A stretch of DNA of 64,000 nucleotides, taken from positions 1 through 64,000 of the forward strand of contig JADKAV010000010.1 in NCBI GenBank assembly GCA_016719135.1, in the 5' to 3' direction. This document shows positions 27,504-37,234 of this stretch, piece after piece (position 1 is the stretch's first letter; each line of letters starts with the position of its first letter). This DNA comes from Micrococcales bacterium (GTDB taxonomy: Bacteria > Actinomycetota > Actinomycetes > S36-B12 > UBA10799). The translations under genes were made by a program, and so were the position numbers. Under the pieces are notes generated by a model that ran no database searches, was not told where the DNA came from, and saw only the letters and a list, made by a program, of their open reading frames with translations.

Positions 27504-29511
27504 ACGCCGCGGCCACCTCAGTGCCCTGCTTGATAGCGCGCTTGGCGTCGAGTTCGGCTGCGACGTCCGCGCCCCCGATGACCTGCACGGAAACGCCGGC
27601 GGACTCAAGTTCCGCGAGCAGTGCGCGCTGCGGTTCCTGTCCCGTGCACACCACGATCGTCTCGACGTCGAGTACCTGCGCGGTTCCATCGACGTTCACA
27701 TGCAGACCCGCGTCGTCGATCCGTTCGTACGTCACGCCGGGCACCATACGCACACCGCGCTTCTTCAGTTCGGTGCGGTGGATCCAGCCGGTGGTCTTCC
27801 CGAGCCCGGCACCGACCTTGGTCTCTTTGCGCTGGAGCAAGGTCACCTCGCGGGCAGCGGGCTCCGGCTTGGGTTCGACGATCCCGCCGCGGTTGCTGTG
27901 GGTCGCGTCGATGCCCCACTGCGCGTAGAAGCGGTCCGGCTCGACGGTGGCACTGGGCCCAGACTGCGTGAGGTACTCGGCGACGTCGAAGCCGATCCCG
28001 CCGGCGCCCATGATCGCCACGCTCCTGCCGACCGGGACGTGGTCGCGCAGGACGTCGAGATAGCTGACCACCTTCGGGTGGTCGATGCCCGGGATGTCTG
28101 GGATGCGCGGGGTGACCCCGGTGGCCAAAATGACCTCGTCGAATCCGGTCAGCTCGTGCGGCCCGACGCGGGCACCGAGCCGCACCTCGACACCGGTATC
28201 CATCAACGCGTTGCGGTAGTACCGCAGGGTCTCGGTGAACTCCTCCTTGCCGGGGATCTGTGCGGCGAGGTTGAACTGGCCACCGATCCGGTCGTCGGCG
28301 TCGAAGAGCGTCACGTCGTGTCCGCGTTGAGCCGCCGTGACTGCCGCGGCCAGACCCGCGGGCCCAGCGCCCACCACCGCGATCCTGCGACTGCTCTGCG
28401 TCGGCTCGATGACCAGCACCGTCTCGTGGCACGCCCTCGGGTTGACCAGGCAACTCGTCAGTTTCAGTTGGAAGGTGTGGTCCAGGCAGGCCTGGTTGCA
28501 CGCGATGCAGGTGTTGATGCGGTCGGCCTTGTCGGCAGCCGCCTTGTTCACGAAGTCCGGGTCGGCCAAGAACGGCCGCGCCATCGACACCATGTCCGCC
28601 TGGCCGGAGGCAAGCACGCGCTCGGCCACCTCCGGGGTGTTGATCCGGTTGCTCGTCACCAAGGGGATGCCAACCTTGCCTTTAAGCTGCTCGGTCACCC
28701 AGGTGAAGGCGCCGCGCGGAACGCTGGTCGCGATCGTGGGAATCCGGGCCTCGTGCCACCCGATGCCGGTGTTGAGGATGGTGACGCCCGCGGCCTCGAG
28801 CGCCTGCGCCAACTCGATCACCTCGTCGAGGGTCGAGCCGCCCTCCACCAGGTCCAGCATCGACAGCCGGAAGATGATGATGAAGTCGTCGCCCACCCGT
28901 TCGCGGACCCGACGCACGATCTCCACGGAAAAACGCATGCGGTTGGCGTAACTGCCGCCCCACGCGTCGGTGCGCTGGTTGGTCTGCTGTGCGATGAACT
29001 CGTTGATGAGGTAACCCTCGGAGCCCATGATCTCGACGCCGTCGTACCCGGCGTCCTTGGCCAAGGCGGCACACCGGGCGAAATCGTCGATGGTCGTCTC
29101 GATGTCCGCGACCGTCATCTCGTGGGGGGTGAACGCGGAGATGGGTGCCTGGATCGGACTCGGCGCGACCAACTCGGGGTGGTAGGCGTAACGGCCGAAG
29201 TGCAGGATCTGCAGAGCGATCCGGCCCCCCTCAGCATGAACCGCAGACGTCACGACCTTGTGCTGCTCGGCCTCCTCCTCGGTGGTCAGTGCCGCACCCA
29301 TCTGCCAGGGTCGGCCTTGTTCGTTGGGGGCGATGCCGCCGGTGACGATCAGTCCTACCCCGCCTCGGGCGCGCTCGGCGTAGAACGCAGCCATCCGCTC
29401 GAAACCGCCCTCAGCTTCCTCGAGGCCCACGTGCATGGATCCCATGAGCACGCGGTTCGGCAGGGTGACGAAGCCGAGGTCGAGGGGTTCCAGTAGATGG
29501 GGGTAGGGCAT
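27499..29511 (-). CDS. fadH: 2,4-dienoyl-CoA reductase (old yellow enzyme family)
   Basis: 670 residues. N-terminal FMN-binding TIM barrel (LEPLDLGFVTLPNRVLMGS), then a [4Fe-4S] cluster motif at about residue 335 (CIACNQAC and, downstream, CLVNPRAC), then FAD/NADPH domains (AVVGAGPAGLAAAVTAA). It reduces 2,4-dienoyl-CoA intermediates of unsaturated fatty acid beta-oxidation. Full family length. Both ends are bounded by inverted copies of a 56-bp palindromic element. Confidence 0.93.
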   Translation of the reverse strand: MPYPHLLEPLDLGFVTLPNRVLMGSMHVGLEEAEGGFERMAAFYAERARGGVGLIVTGGIAPNEQGRPWQMGAALTTEEEAEQHKVVTSAVHAEGGRIALQILHFGRYAYHPELVAPSPIQAPISAFTPHEMTVADIETTIDDFARCAALAKDAGYDGVEIMGSEGYLINEFIAQQTNQRTDAWGGSYANRMRFSVEIVRRVRERVGDDFIIIFRLSMLDLVEGGSTLDEVIELAQALEAAGVTILNTGIGWHEARIPTIATSVPRGAFTWVTEQLKGKVGIPLVTSNRINTPEVAERVLASGQADMVSMARPFLADPDFVNKAAADKADRINTCIACNQACLDHTFQLKLTSCLVNPRACHETVLVIEPTQSSRRIAVVGAGPAGLAAAVTAAQRGHDVTLFDADDRIGGQFNLAAQIPGKEEFTETLRYYRNALMDTGVEVRLGARVGPHELTGFDEVILATGVTPRIPDIPGIDHPKVVSYLDVLRDHVPVGRSVAIMGAGGIGFDVAEYLTQSGPSATVEPDRFYAQWGIDATHSNRGGIVEPKPEPAAREVTLLQRKETKVGAGLGKTTGWIHRTELKKRGVRMVPGVTYERIDDAGLHVNVDGTAQVLDVETIVVCTGQEPQRALLAELESAGVSVQVIGGADVAAELDAKRAIKQGTEVAAAL

Positions 29512-29594
29512 GTCGGGGCCTCCTGATTGCCGGGCGTGGGGCAGTTTTCAGCCTAATGACGCCTCGTCGGAGGTCATGCGCGCACCGAACGATT

Positions 29595-29650
29595 GAGGGC
29601 GACGTTGTTGGGGGGTAATCGCGGCGGAAGTGCCCAACAACGTCGCCCTC
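29595..29650. repeat. 56-bp palindromic element, family B, copy 2 (inverted)
   Basis: Same 18-bp arms as 27366-27421 with the loop inverted. It lies between fadH and nei, upstream of fadH. Confidence 0.85.
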
Positions 29651-29717
29651 AACCGCGGGAACCTCGCCCTCGACGCCTGCTCCGACCCCAACCGAGGTCA
29701 TCCCTCACCATGGACAC

Positions 29718-30446
29718 ATGCCCGAAGGTGACGCAGTGCGGCGCAGTGCGCTGGCCCTCGATGCGGCGCTGCGCGACCGGGTCCTGGTCGCCAGCGACTT
29801 CCGGGTGCCACGGTTCGCGACCATCGACCTGACCGGGCAACGGGTGGTCGAAACGGTGGCGATCGGCAAGCACTTGTTGACGCGCACTGATGCCGGACTG
29901 AGCATCCACAGCCACCGACGGATGGAGGGCAAGTGGGTGACCGGAGCGGCCGATCTGCGAACTGGCCCCTACCACCAGATCCGGGTCGTCCTGCGCACCG
30001 AACAGACCGCGGCCATCGGCGTGCGACTGGCCATGGTCGAGGTTGCGGCGACCGCTCGGGAGAGGCTGTGGATCGGGCATCTGGGCCCGGACATCCTCGC
30101 CGACGATTTCGACCCACGCATGGAACTGCCGTCGTTGCGGCCCGTCGTGGACACGCTGCTCGACCAGAAGGTCATAGCTGGACTGGGCACGATGTGGGCC
30201 GCTGAGGCAGCCTTCATCGCGCGGGCCTCGCCATACGCGAACACCGGCAATACCGACCTTGCGCCGGCACTTGCAGCAATCCGTGAGTCCATGCGCGCAA
30301 GCGTCACCGGGCGCCGACCGGCGATGGCCGTCTTCGAACGCGTCGGCCAGCCGTGCCGGGTGTGCGGCAGTCCGATCCGCTCGGGCCGCGTCGGCACACC
30401 GCCCCACGACCGCATCACCTACTGGTGCCCCACCTGCCAGGGGTGA
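29718..30446 (+). CDS. nei: Fpg/Nei family DNA glycosylase (endonuclease VIII-like)
   Basis: 242 residues. The start MPEGDAV carries the catalytic Pro2 and Glu3. The C-terminal zinc finger is intact (CRVCGSP and CPTCQG), and the helix-two-turns-helix region (TLLDQKVIAGLGTMWAAE) is present. It excises oxidised pyrimidines. The PEGD start argues for Nei rather than Fpg. Confidence 0.92.
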   Translation: MPEGDAVRRSALALDAALRDRVLVASDFRVPRFATIDLTGQRVVETVAIGKHLLTRTDAGLSIHSHRRMEGKWVTGAADLRTGPYHQIRVVLRTEQTAAIGVRLAMVEVAATARERLWIGHLGPDILADDFDPRMELPSLRPVVDTLLDQKVIAGLGTMWAAEAAFIARASPYANTGNTDLAPALAAIRESMRASVTGRRPAMAVFERVGQPCRVCGSPIRSGRVGTPPHDRITYWCPTCQG

Positions 30447-30528
30447 CGATTCTCACCTCGGGCGAGGGCCTTGGGGGTCTTGTATGCGCACGTACACTGG
30501 AACTGTCCCCTCGACCCAAGGAGTTGCC

Positions 30529-31929
30529 ATGCTCAACGGCTCGCCAGCCGCGCAACTCACGGCTGTCGACCCGCGCAAGCTCGGCAAATGGGACGTTGAG
30601 GCGCGGATCGGTTCCGGCGGCATGGGGGTGGTTTACCGGGCCGTATGCGGCGATGAGATCGCGGCGGTCAAGGTCGTCCGCCCCGGTCTGCTGGACGACC
30701 CGCAGGTGGCGGCCCGTTTCGAACGGGAGGCCCAGGTCCTCCGCTCGGTCCATGACACCCACATCAGCCGATTCCTGGACGAGGACATCGCCGGAACGCC
30801 GGCGTGGCTGGCCACCGAGTACATCCCCGGTCCGAACCTGCGCGACGCGGTGGCGATCTGGGGTCCGCTGAGTCCACAGCGCTGGTGGGAACTCGCGCGC
30901 GGTTTGGCGCAGGCGCTGGCCGTCCTCGAGATCCACGGCATCGCCCACCGCGACATCAAACCGGCGAACGTGATCATGAGCGAGCGCGGACCGGTCCTCA
31001 TCGATTTCGGCATCGCCCACCCGGAGGACGCGGCATCGCTGACCGCCACCGGGATCGTCACGGGCAGCCCCGCGTGGCTGTCGCCGGAGCAGGCCAACCT
31101 GGACTCGCTGACCGCCGCGAGTGACGTCTTCTCCTTGGGATCGCTGCTGGCCTTCGCCGCCACGGGTCGGCCTCCGTTCGGGCAAGGCGCGACCGTCGCC
31201 GTGCTCGTCAACATCCAGCGCAACGATCCGGATCTGGCAGGGATCGACCCGACTCGCGCGGCCCTGCTGCAGCGCCTGCTGGCCAAAGATCCCAGGCAGC
31301 GGCCGACGGCCCGCGAGACACTCGACATCGCCCGCCGCCTTTCCGACGAACAGGTCGCCGACAGCACGGTGAATCTGCACGCGAACGACGTCCACTCGAC
31401 CCAGCCGATCGCGCCGGTCCAACCGGTCGCGCCACCTGTGGCCCCTGCGCCGGTCTACCGGGCACCTACGCCTGCTGCGCGTAGCAACCGCACCGACTGG
31501 CGCAAACCCGTAGTCATCGCGCTGGCGGCGCTACTGGCGCTGGTGGTCGGTTTCGTCGGGTTCCGCGCACTGGATTCCGGCGGTACTGCGACGTCCCCGG
31601 ACACCAGTCAGGAGGCGCCGGCACCGGATGCCGGCCAGGCCCCTGCCTTCCCCGGCTCAAACCAGTTGCGCTCTGGGGACTGGTTGTTGAGCCAGTACTC
31701 GATCGGGCAGGACAACGGCAAACTCACAGTCGATGGCACTGTCGTGAACTCCGGCGATGAGGCTGCGAGCACCGATCTGACTGTCTACTACTACATCGAC
31801 GGCGAACCGGTAGCCGTCGCCACCGGTAGCACCGGCAAGGTCGCAGCCGGCGGCAGCACCCAGGTCACGTTGACCAGTGACGATGCGTGGCAGCCGGGCA
31901 ACCCGGTCCTCGTGGTTGAAGCAACGTAG
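30529..31929 (+). CDS. Membrane Ser/Thr protein kinase
   Basis: 466 residues. Hanks-type kinase domain (residues about 18-275) with glycine loop IGSGGMGVVY, Lys in AAVKVV, catalytic HRDIKPANV (about 141) and DFG (about 160), so it looks active. A Pro-rich linker leads to one membrane helix (about 326-347) and an extracellular C-terminal beta-domain (QLRSGDWLLSQYSIG..., FxLYD/DUF-like) that may be a sensor. The start is set by AAGGAG before ATG 30529. The frame from 30259 overlaps nei and is not credible. Confidence 0.9.
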   Translation: MLNGSPAAQLTAVDPRKLGKWDVEARIGSGGMGVVYRAVCGDEIAAVKVVRPGLLDDPQVAARFEREAQVLRSVHDTHISRFLDEDIAGTPAWLATEYIPGPNLRDAVAIWGPLSPQRWWELARGLAQALAVLEIHGIAHRDIKPANVIMSERGPVLIDFGIAHPEDAASLTATGIVTGSPAWLSPEQANLDSLTAASDVFSLGSLLAFAATGRPPFGQGATVAVLVNIQRNDPDLAGIDPTRAALLQRLLAKDPRQRPTARETLDIARRLSDEQVADSTVNLHANDVHSTQPIAPVQPVAPPVAPAPVYRAPTPAARSNRTDWRKPVVIALAALLALVVGFVGFRALDSGGTATSPDTSQEAPAPDAGQAPAFPGSNQLRSGDWLLSQYSIGQDNGKLTVDGTVVNSGDEAASTDLTVYYYIDGEPVAVATGSTGKVAAGGSTQVTLTSDDAWQPGNPVLVVEAT

Positions 31930-31932
31930 CCC

Positions 31933-32499
31933 TCAGGTCCCGCCTGCCCGTGCGGCCGTGCGGCCCCGGCGCCATCGCACCACCAGCCAGATGAACACCA
32001 CGAGTGCGATCAGGACCAGGAACGGCGCGAGGATGGCGGCGAACGCAATCAGAGTGGAGGCGATGTCCTCCCCGGTACTCACCACCGGCGCGGCCGCACC
32101 CCCGGTACCCGCGTTCAGCACGGGGCGTATCGCTGACTTGGTTCCGTGGACGGTGCCCGCTGTCAGAAGCCCCGCGATCAAGGAGACGGCCGGTGGGATG
32201 TCGGTGGCTGCGCCGGTGCTGGCCGCGAACAGGACCGCCCCAGCGACCGGCCGGATGATCGTCTGCACGAGGTCGTTCATGGTGTCCACGGCCGGGATCT
32301 TGTCGGCCAGCACTTCCACCGCCAGCAGCGCGGCCAGCACGCCCAGCACCCAGGGGTTCGCCAGCTCGTCGAAGGGGGGACCGAAGTCGACCCAGTCGAA
32401 GAACTGCAGCAAGCCCACGATCACCAGCGGGATGTAGGCGTTCAGTCCGGCGGCAGCGGCCAGTCCCAATCCGGTGAGAGTCGCACTGGCGAGGTCCAC
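31933..32499 (-). CDS. DUF4126 integral membrane protein
   Basis: About 188 residues with four or five membrane segments. The motif LAAAAGLNAYIPLVIVGLLQFF and the loop PAVDTMNDLVQTIIRP are typical of DUF4126. Function unknown. GTG 32499 is the best start; the longer frame runs into the divergent cysG start. It converges on the kinase with a 3-nt gap. Confidence 0.75.
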   Translation of the reverse strand: MDLASATLTGLGLAAAAGLNAYIPLVIVGLLQFFDWVDFGPPFDELANPWVLGVLAALLAVEVLADKIPAVDTMNDLVQTIIRPVAGAVLFAASTGAATDIPPAVSLIAGLLTAGTVHGTKSAIRPVLNAGTGGAAAPVVSTGEDIASTLIAFAAILAPFLVLIALVVFIWLVVRWRRGRTAARAGGT

Positions 32500-32594
32500 G
32501 TCGATCAGCGTAGGGGTTGCCAGGCCCGTGTGCCGCGTGTGCTGAGGCTGTTTGCAGTCGGGCAGTGCCGAATCCCGGCTCGTAGCATCGAGGG

Positions 32595-33806
32595 GTGTAT
32601 CCGGTCTTCTTGCGGTTGGCGGGCAAGCGCGTCCTGGTGGTCGGCGCCGGACCCGTCGCCGCCCGCCGCGTCGACACATTGTGCGCTGAAGGCGCCGTGG
32701 TCACGGTGGTCGCGCCGCAGGCGGTCCCCGAGATCTCAGCACGCACCGACCTGCAATGGCAACGGCGCGAGTGGCTCCCGGAGGATCTCGACGGGGTATG
32801 GCTGGTGCAGGCGTGCGCGAGCCACGAAGTGAATGCCCGGGTCCTGGCCGAGGCCGAACGGTGCGGCACCTGGTGCGTCGACGCTTCGGACGCTCAGCGG
32901 TCCCCGGCGTGGACCGGCACTTCGGTTCCCGGCCCCGATGGTGTGCACGTCGCGGTCAGCGGTGGTGGCGATCCGAAGCGCGCGCGCATCCTTGCGTCGG
33001 TACTCACCGAGGCAATGGCCAAAGCGGACCTGCGGTCAACCCGACCATCGGCTGGGAGTGTGGCGCTGGTCGGCGCAGGTCCCGGGGACCCGCAGTTGTT
33101 GACGATCAGAGCCCGCAACCTGCTCCAAGCCGCCGCCGTCGTGGTCGTCGACCGGCTGGCGCCCAGGGCGGCCCTGGCGTTCACCCACGCCCGGATCATC
33201 CACGTGGGCAAATCGCCCGGCGATCACGCGGTCAGCCAGGAGGACATCAACGCGATCCTGGTCGACGAAGCCGCGAAGGGAAACCGGGTGGTCCGGCTCA
33301 AGGGTGGAGATCCGTTCGTGCTGGGTCGCGGCGGGGAGGAATTGGCTGCGTGCCTGGCCGCGGGCATCGACGTGGAGGTGGTGCCCGGCATCACCAGCGC
33401 AGTCGCCGTACCCGCGGCAGCCGGCATTCCGGTCACCCATCGCGGGATGGCCACGGGCTTCTTGGTCGCGACCGCCCACGGGGAGGATCCCGCACTGGTC
33501 AAGCACCTGGCGGCCATTCCACCGGAGATCACGATCGTGCTGCTGATGGGGGTTCGGTCCTTGCAGATGGTGACGGACGTGCTGCTCAGCGCCCGCGGGC
33601 CGGACACCCCTGCCGCCATCGTCGAGCGGGGTTGGACGCCACGCCAGCGAACGGTCACGGCGACGCTTGGAACGGTCGTCGAGACTGCTCGGCTACAGCA
33701 GGTGGCTGCCCCGTCGATCGTGATCGTGGGTGAGGTCGCTGCTCTGCACGAGCAGTTCGGCGATGTGGCCCGGGTGTCGCCGGACGCAGGCCTGATCGCG
33801 GACTAG
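32595..33806 (+). CDS. cysG: Siroheme synthase: precorrin-2 dehydrogenase plus uroporphyrinogen III methyltransferase
   Basis: 403 residues. N-terminal Rossmann half (VLVVGAGPVAARRVDTL) oxidises and may chelate precorrin-2. The C-terminal half (SVALVGAGPGDPQLLTIRA, RLKGGDPFVLGRGGEE) is the SAM-dependent methyltransferase. Together they make siroheme for sulfite and nitrite reductases. No such reductase is in the window. GTG 32595 is the start; it is divergent from DUF4126. Confidence 0.94.
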   Translation: MYPVFLRLAGKRVLVVGAGPVAARRVDTLCAEGAVVTVVAPQAVPEISARTDLQWQRREWLPEDLDGVWLVQACASHEVNARVLAEAERCGTWCVDASDAQRSPAWTGTSVPGPDGVHVAVSGGGDPKRARILASVLTEAMAKADLRSTRPSAGSVALVGAGPGDPQLLTIRARNLLQAAAVVVVDRLAPRAALAFTHARIIHVGKSPGDHAVSQEDINAILVDEAAKGNRVVRLKGGDPFVLGRGGEELAACLAAGIDVEVVPGITSAVAVPAAAGIPVTHRGMATGFLVATAHGEDPALVKHLAAIPPEITIVLLMGVRSLQMVTDVLLSARGPDTPAAIVERGWTPRQRTVTATLGTVVETARLQQVAAPSIVIVGEVAALHEQFGDVARVSPDAGLIAD

Positions 33807-33839
33807 CCCGGCTCAGTCGTCCGGCAGCACGGCGCAGGC

Positions 33840-34343
33840 TCAGCCGCCGCAGTCCTCGACGCCCAGCGTCTGCGCGGCGGCATTGATCTGCGGCGATAGC
33901 GCGTTCACCTCGGCGAAGACCGCTTCGAGGTCGCCCTCGGGTCCCTTCTCGGCCAAGATGTCGGCGGCCTGCTGGTAAAGATCAGCCAGCTCCTCGGCCG
34001 CTTGGGCATTCTCTTCGGGTACGCCGACTGCACGCACGTCGGTGGACAGCTGGGCGACGAGTTCTTGGAGCTGCGCGAGGCTGGCCGCCACCGAGGCCGG
34101 GTCCTCCACGTCGGGCTCGGGGACCTCTCCGGCGGCTGCCTGTTCCTGTCGGCACAGACGATTGACCTGCTTGGACCACTGCTTGGCAGGGATCATCGTC
34201 GGTTCGGCGGTCGGCGCGGGGGTGGTGGCCGCCGCAGTGGTCGCGGCCGGGGAGGTGGTCGATCCGGCGTCGTCCGATCCGCACGCTCCCGTCAGCAGAG
34301 CGCTTGCGCCGATGAGTGCGATGAATGTTGTTCTGGCGAACAT
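33840..34343 (-). CDS. Small lipoprotein of unknown function
   Basis: 167 residues. A signal peptide ends in a lipobox (LLTGAC, Cys about 21), then a Ser/Thr/Ala-rich linker, then a helical domain. The mature part has two Cys that could form a disulfide (RLCRQ and EDCGG). A GGGAGGG site precedes ATG 34343. It follows the SpoIIE phosphatase on the same strand after 43 nt. Confidence 0.8.
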   Translation of the reverse strand: MFARTTFIALIGASALLTGACGSDDAGSTTSPAATTAAATTPAPTAEPTMIPAKQWSKQVNRLCRQEQAAAGEVPEPDVEDPASVAASLAQLQELVAQLSTDVRAVGVPEENAQAAEELADLYQQAADILAEKGPEGDLEAVFAEVNALSPQINAAAQTLGVEDCGG

Positions 34344-34386
34344 GGTCCCTCCCCTGGGTCTACTTGCGACCCTAGCGGTCGGACTT

Positions 34387-35901
34387 TCAGACCCGTCGCG
34401 CCGCGATCAGCGTCACGTCGTCGCGGCGCCAGTCCACGGCCCTCGCACGGGCCGCCGAGAGCAGATGCTGCACGACACCGGCGCTGGTCTCCTCGGTGCC
34501 GACGGCCTCCTCGACGAGTTCGGCCAGACCCGACTCCCCGAGTTCCTCCCCCTGCCCGTCGTGTGACTCGGTCAGCCCGTCGGTCCACATCAGCAGCAGT
34601 GCTCCGATCTCCAGATGCGAGTGCTGGTTGGCCCAGGTTCCTCCCAGCACGCTGAGCAGCGGGCCGGTCGTGACCAACTCGGTGGTGGTCGCCGGCGTCA
34701 CCAGCCATGCCGGCGGATGGCCCGCGTTGGCCCAGGTGAGGAACCCCGTCTGCGGTTCGATGACGACGATCAGGCAGGTCGCGAAGCGGGAGGCGGTGCG
34801 GAAGCCGTCTGCTCCGGCCTTGAGCGCCAGCGCCGGATCGGCGTTCTGCGCCAGTGACAGTTCAACGACGTGTTTGAGGCGCAGGGCCTCCATGCCTGCC
34901 TCGGGCCCGTGCCCGGAAACGTCGGTGATGGTCAGGGCGATCTGGCCGTCCAGCAGCACCTGCGCGCTCCACCAGTCCCCGGCCATCACTCCCTGCGCGG
35001 GCTGCTGCACACCGGACAGGTCCATGCCGGGCACGCTGGTGTCGTGGCTGTCGGCCAGTTCCGCGCGGATCGCGGCCACGACCGGGGTCTGCTGCTCAAG
35101 GCCCTCGTGGGCTTGCCGCGCGCTGTCGATCTCGGTGACCAGTTCCCGGCGCATCTTCTCGGCGTCCTGGCCCACGTCGCGCAGTTCCGGTGGACCGGAC
35201 GCGATGATCGGAGTCTCGTGGTTGCCTTCCTGGGCAACCGTCAGCATCTGCGCCTGCAGCTCCTTCAACGGTCGCAGGACACCACGCAGCAGCAGTAGCG
35301 AAAGGACGGCCAGCAGCCCGAGCGTGACCAGCGCGGACACGTTGAGCAAGGTCGACAGTCGGATGAATTCCTGCTCCTGCTGCATCACGGCACGATCGAC
35401 CTGATCGCGGATCTGCTGGTCCAGGGAGTTGGTGAAGGTCCGGACGTCGTTGTACAGGTTGCGGCTGGTGCCCGACCGCACCAGATCCCGCGCCTGTCCA
35501 CGATCGCCGCTGCGGGTGGCGTTGACGATCGGCCGGGTGCCTTGCCGACGCCAGATCGAGGTCGCGCTGCGCGTCTCCCGCAGCAGTTGTGACAGGTTCT
35601 CGTCGCCGGCGAGCAGTGGCCGGAGTTCGGCGAAGGCGGCAGTCGCGCGTGCCGAACCTTCCACGTAGGTGCTCAGGTCCGAGGAGTCACCGGTCAGCGC
35701 GTAGGAACTGACCCCGCTGTCCATTTCGGACAGGGCGCTGTTGAGCACCGCGACCGCATCGGATGCAGGCTGTAGCCGCTCGGCGACAGCGGTGGTCGTA
35801 CGGGACACGTTGAGGTATCCGGCTCTGACGGCGGCGCCCGCGACCAGCGCCAGGACCACTGCCACGAGCAGCAGGGTCCAGATGCGGGCACGCAGCGTCA
35901 C
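34387..35901 (-). CDS. CHASE3-HAMP-PP2C (SpoIIE-type) phosphatase
   Basis: About 504 residues. One membrane helix near the start, an extracellular helical CHASE3-like region, a second membrane helix (about 190-210), a HAMP linker, and a PP2C phosphatase with DVSGHG, WTDGLTES and RRDDVTLI metal-binding motifs. It would dephosphorylate an anti-anti-sigma (STAS) protein in response to an outside signal. TAGCGT lies 7 nt before GTG 35901 (leaderless); a GTG at 35910 is the alternative. A second SpoIIE gene lies at 45.6 kb. Confidence 0.88.
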   Translation of the reverse strand: MTLRARIWTLLLVAVVLALVAGAAVRAGYLNVSRTTTAVAERLQPASDAVAVLNSALSEMDSGVSSYALTGDSSDLSTYVEGSARATAAFAELRPLLAGDENLSQLLRETRSATSIWRRQGTRPIVNATRSGDRGQARDLVRSGTSRNLYNDVRTFTNSLDQQIRDQVDRAVMQQEQEFIRLSTLLNVSALVTLGLLAVLSLLLLRGVLRPLKELQAQMLTVAQEGNHETPIIASGPPELRDVGQDAEKMRRELVTEIDSARQAHEGLEQQTPVVAAIRAELADSHDTSVPGMDLSGVQQPAQGVMAGDWWSAQVLLDGQIALTITDVSGHGPEAGMEALRLKHVVELSLAQNADPALALKAGADGFRTASRFATCLIVVIEPQTGFLTWANAGHPPAWLVTPATTTELVTTGPLLSVLGGTWANQHSHLEIGALLLMWTDGLTESHDGQGEELGESGLAELVEEAVGTEETSAGVVQHLLSAARARAVDWRRDDVTLIAARRV

Positions 35902-35939
35902 GAATGGCACGCTACTGGTATCTACGCGAGGAGTCCGTG

Positions 35940-36997
35940 ATGTGCAGTGAGGTGCGATTGCGCCAGATGCTGGACGATCTGCCGTTGTACAAGGCGGGAC
36001 AGCGTCCGCAGGCCCACCCGGACCTGCTGAGCTACAAGCTCTCGTCCAACGAGAATCCGGCCGGCGCCCACCCTTCGGTCCTGGAGACGTTGCCCGACAG
36101 CGCGGTGCACCTGTACCCCGATCCCGGCAGTACGGATCTGATCGCGGCTCTGGCCGGACACCTGGACACAGACACCGAGAAGGTGAGCGTGGGCTGCGGT
36201 TCGGTGTCGTTGTGCCAGAACGCTGTGCAGATCGCAGCAGACCCCGGTGACGAGGTGATCTACGCGTGGCGCTCGTTCGAGGCCTACCCCATCGTCACCG
36301 CCATCAGTTCGGCCCAGTCGGTGCAGGTCCAGCTGACACCGCAGGCCCGCCACGATGTGCAGGCCATGGTCGAGACGGTCGGTGATCGCACGCGTGTGAT
36401 GTTCCTGTGCACGCCGAACAACCCGACCGGCCCGGCGCTCACCCACGACGAGGTCCAGTGGGTGTTGGACAACGTGCCCGAACACCTACTGGTCGTCGTG
36501 GATGAGGCGTACCACGAATACGTACAAGACCCGGCAGCGGTGCGGGCCCTGGAATGACCCAGCGCCACGCCAATGTGCTGGTCCTGCGGACTTTCTCCAA
36601 GGCGTTCGGGCTTGCGGGCTTGCGGGTGGGATACGGGGTGGGGGCACCCGAGGTGATCTCGGCGATGCGCAAGGTGGCCACCCCGTTCGGGGTGTCGGGC
36701 GTGGCGCAGGCCGCGGGGGTCAGTGCCCTACAGCCGGAGGGCCTTGCGCACATGCGAAGAGCTGTGGACGAAACCGTCGCCGAGCGCGATCGGATGATCG
36801 CGACTCTGCGGGGAGCGGGGTGGCCGGTGCCTGACAGCCAGGCGAACTTCGTCTGGCTGCCCGGCCCCGACGCCCTCGACGTCGCCGGGCGCCTGGAGGA
36901 ACACGGCCTGACGGTGCGTCCGTTCCCCGAGGAGGGGATCCGCATCACGGTGGGGCCCGCTGAAGCCAACGACCGGGTGCTGGATGTCCTGACCTAG
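35940..36997 (+). CDS. hisC: Histidinol-phosphate aminotransferase (frameshifted by one base)
   Basis: Family length (352 residues) is restored by one added base at about 36555: the first half reads to ...AVRALE and stops, and the second half reads TQRHANVLVLRTFSKAFGLAG in another frame. PLP lysine is in TFSKAFG; the Asn motif is in LCTPNNPTGP. Typical members continue ...LE-L-(T)-xRH-NV without a break. It may instead be the related aromatic aminotransferase. GAGGAG before ATG 35940 sets the start. Confidence 0.88.
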
Positions 36998-37082
36998 GTC
37001 GGGCCGCGGGGTTCTGGTCGCCACGGGGAAAATCAGGTGCCGTCCGCACCAGAACCGCCGTCCACGGGGTGATACCGCAGCG

Positions 37083-37098
37083 TGTGACCAGTCTCACA
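37083..37098 (+). promoter_or_regulatory. CRP-family binding site upstream of cydAB
   Basis: TGTGA-CCAGTC-TCACA matches the consensus TGTGAN6TCACA exactly; with flanks it is an 18-bp palindrome. It lies 137 bp upstream of cydA. Mycobacterial CRP is known to control cydAB. Confidence 0.7.
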
Positions 37099-37178
37099 CC
37101 GACGTCCCCGGGGCGTATGGGTGTCGTAATGCCCGTTTTTGTGCGGAATCAGTTGTTCCGTCGCCCCGTAGCGACGGT

Positions 37179-37197
37179 TTAGGTAAGGCTTACGTTG
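37179..37197 (+). promoter_or_regulatory. Possible IdeR/DtxR iron box upstream of cydA
   Basis: TTAGGTAAGGCTTACGTTG matches 14 of 19 positions of the DtxR-family consensus TTAGGTTAGGCTAACCTAA. It lies 38 bp upstream of cydA. Confidence 0.35.
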
Positions 37198-37234
37198 CTA
37201 GATTTAACACGGTATTTACGTCAAACTCTGAAAT

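Noticed and set aside
27364..29496. 710-residue frame antisense to fadH
   Set aside because: Shadow of a clear enzyme; begins inside a palindromic repeat.
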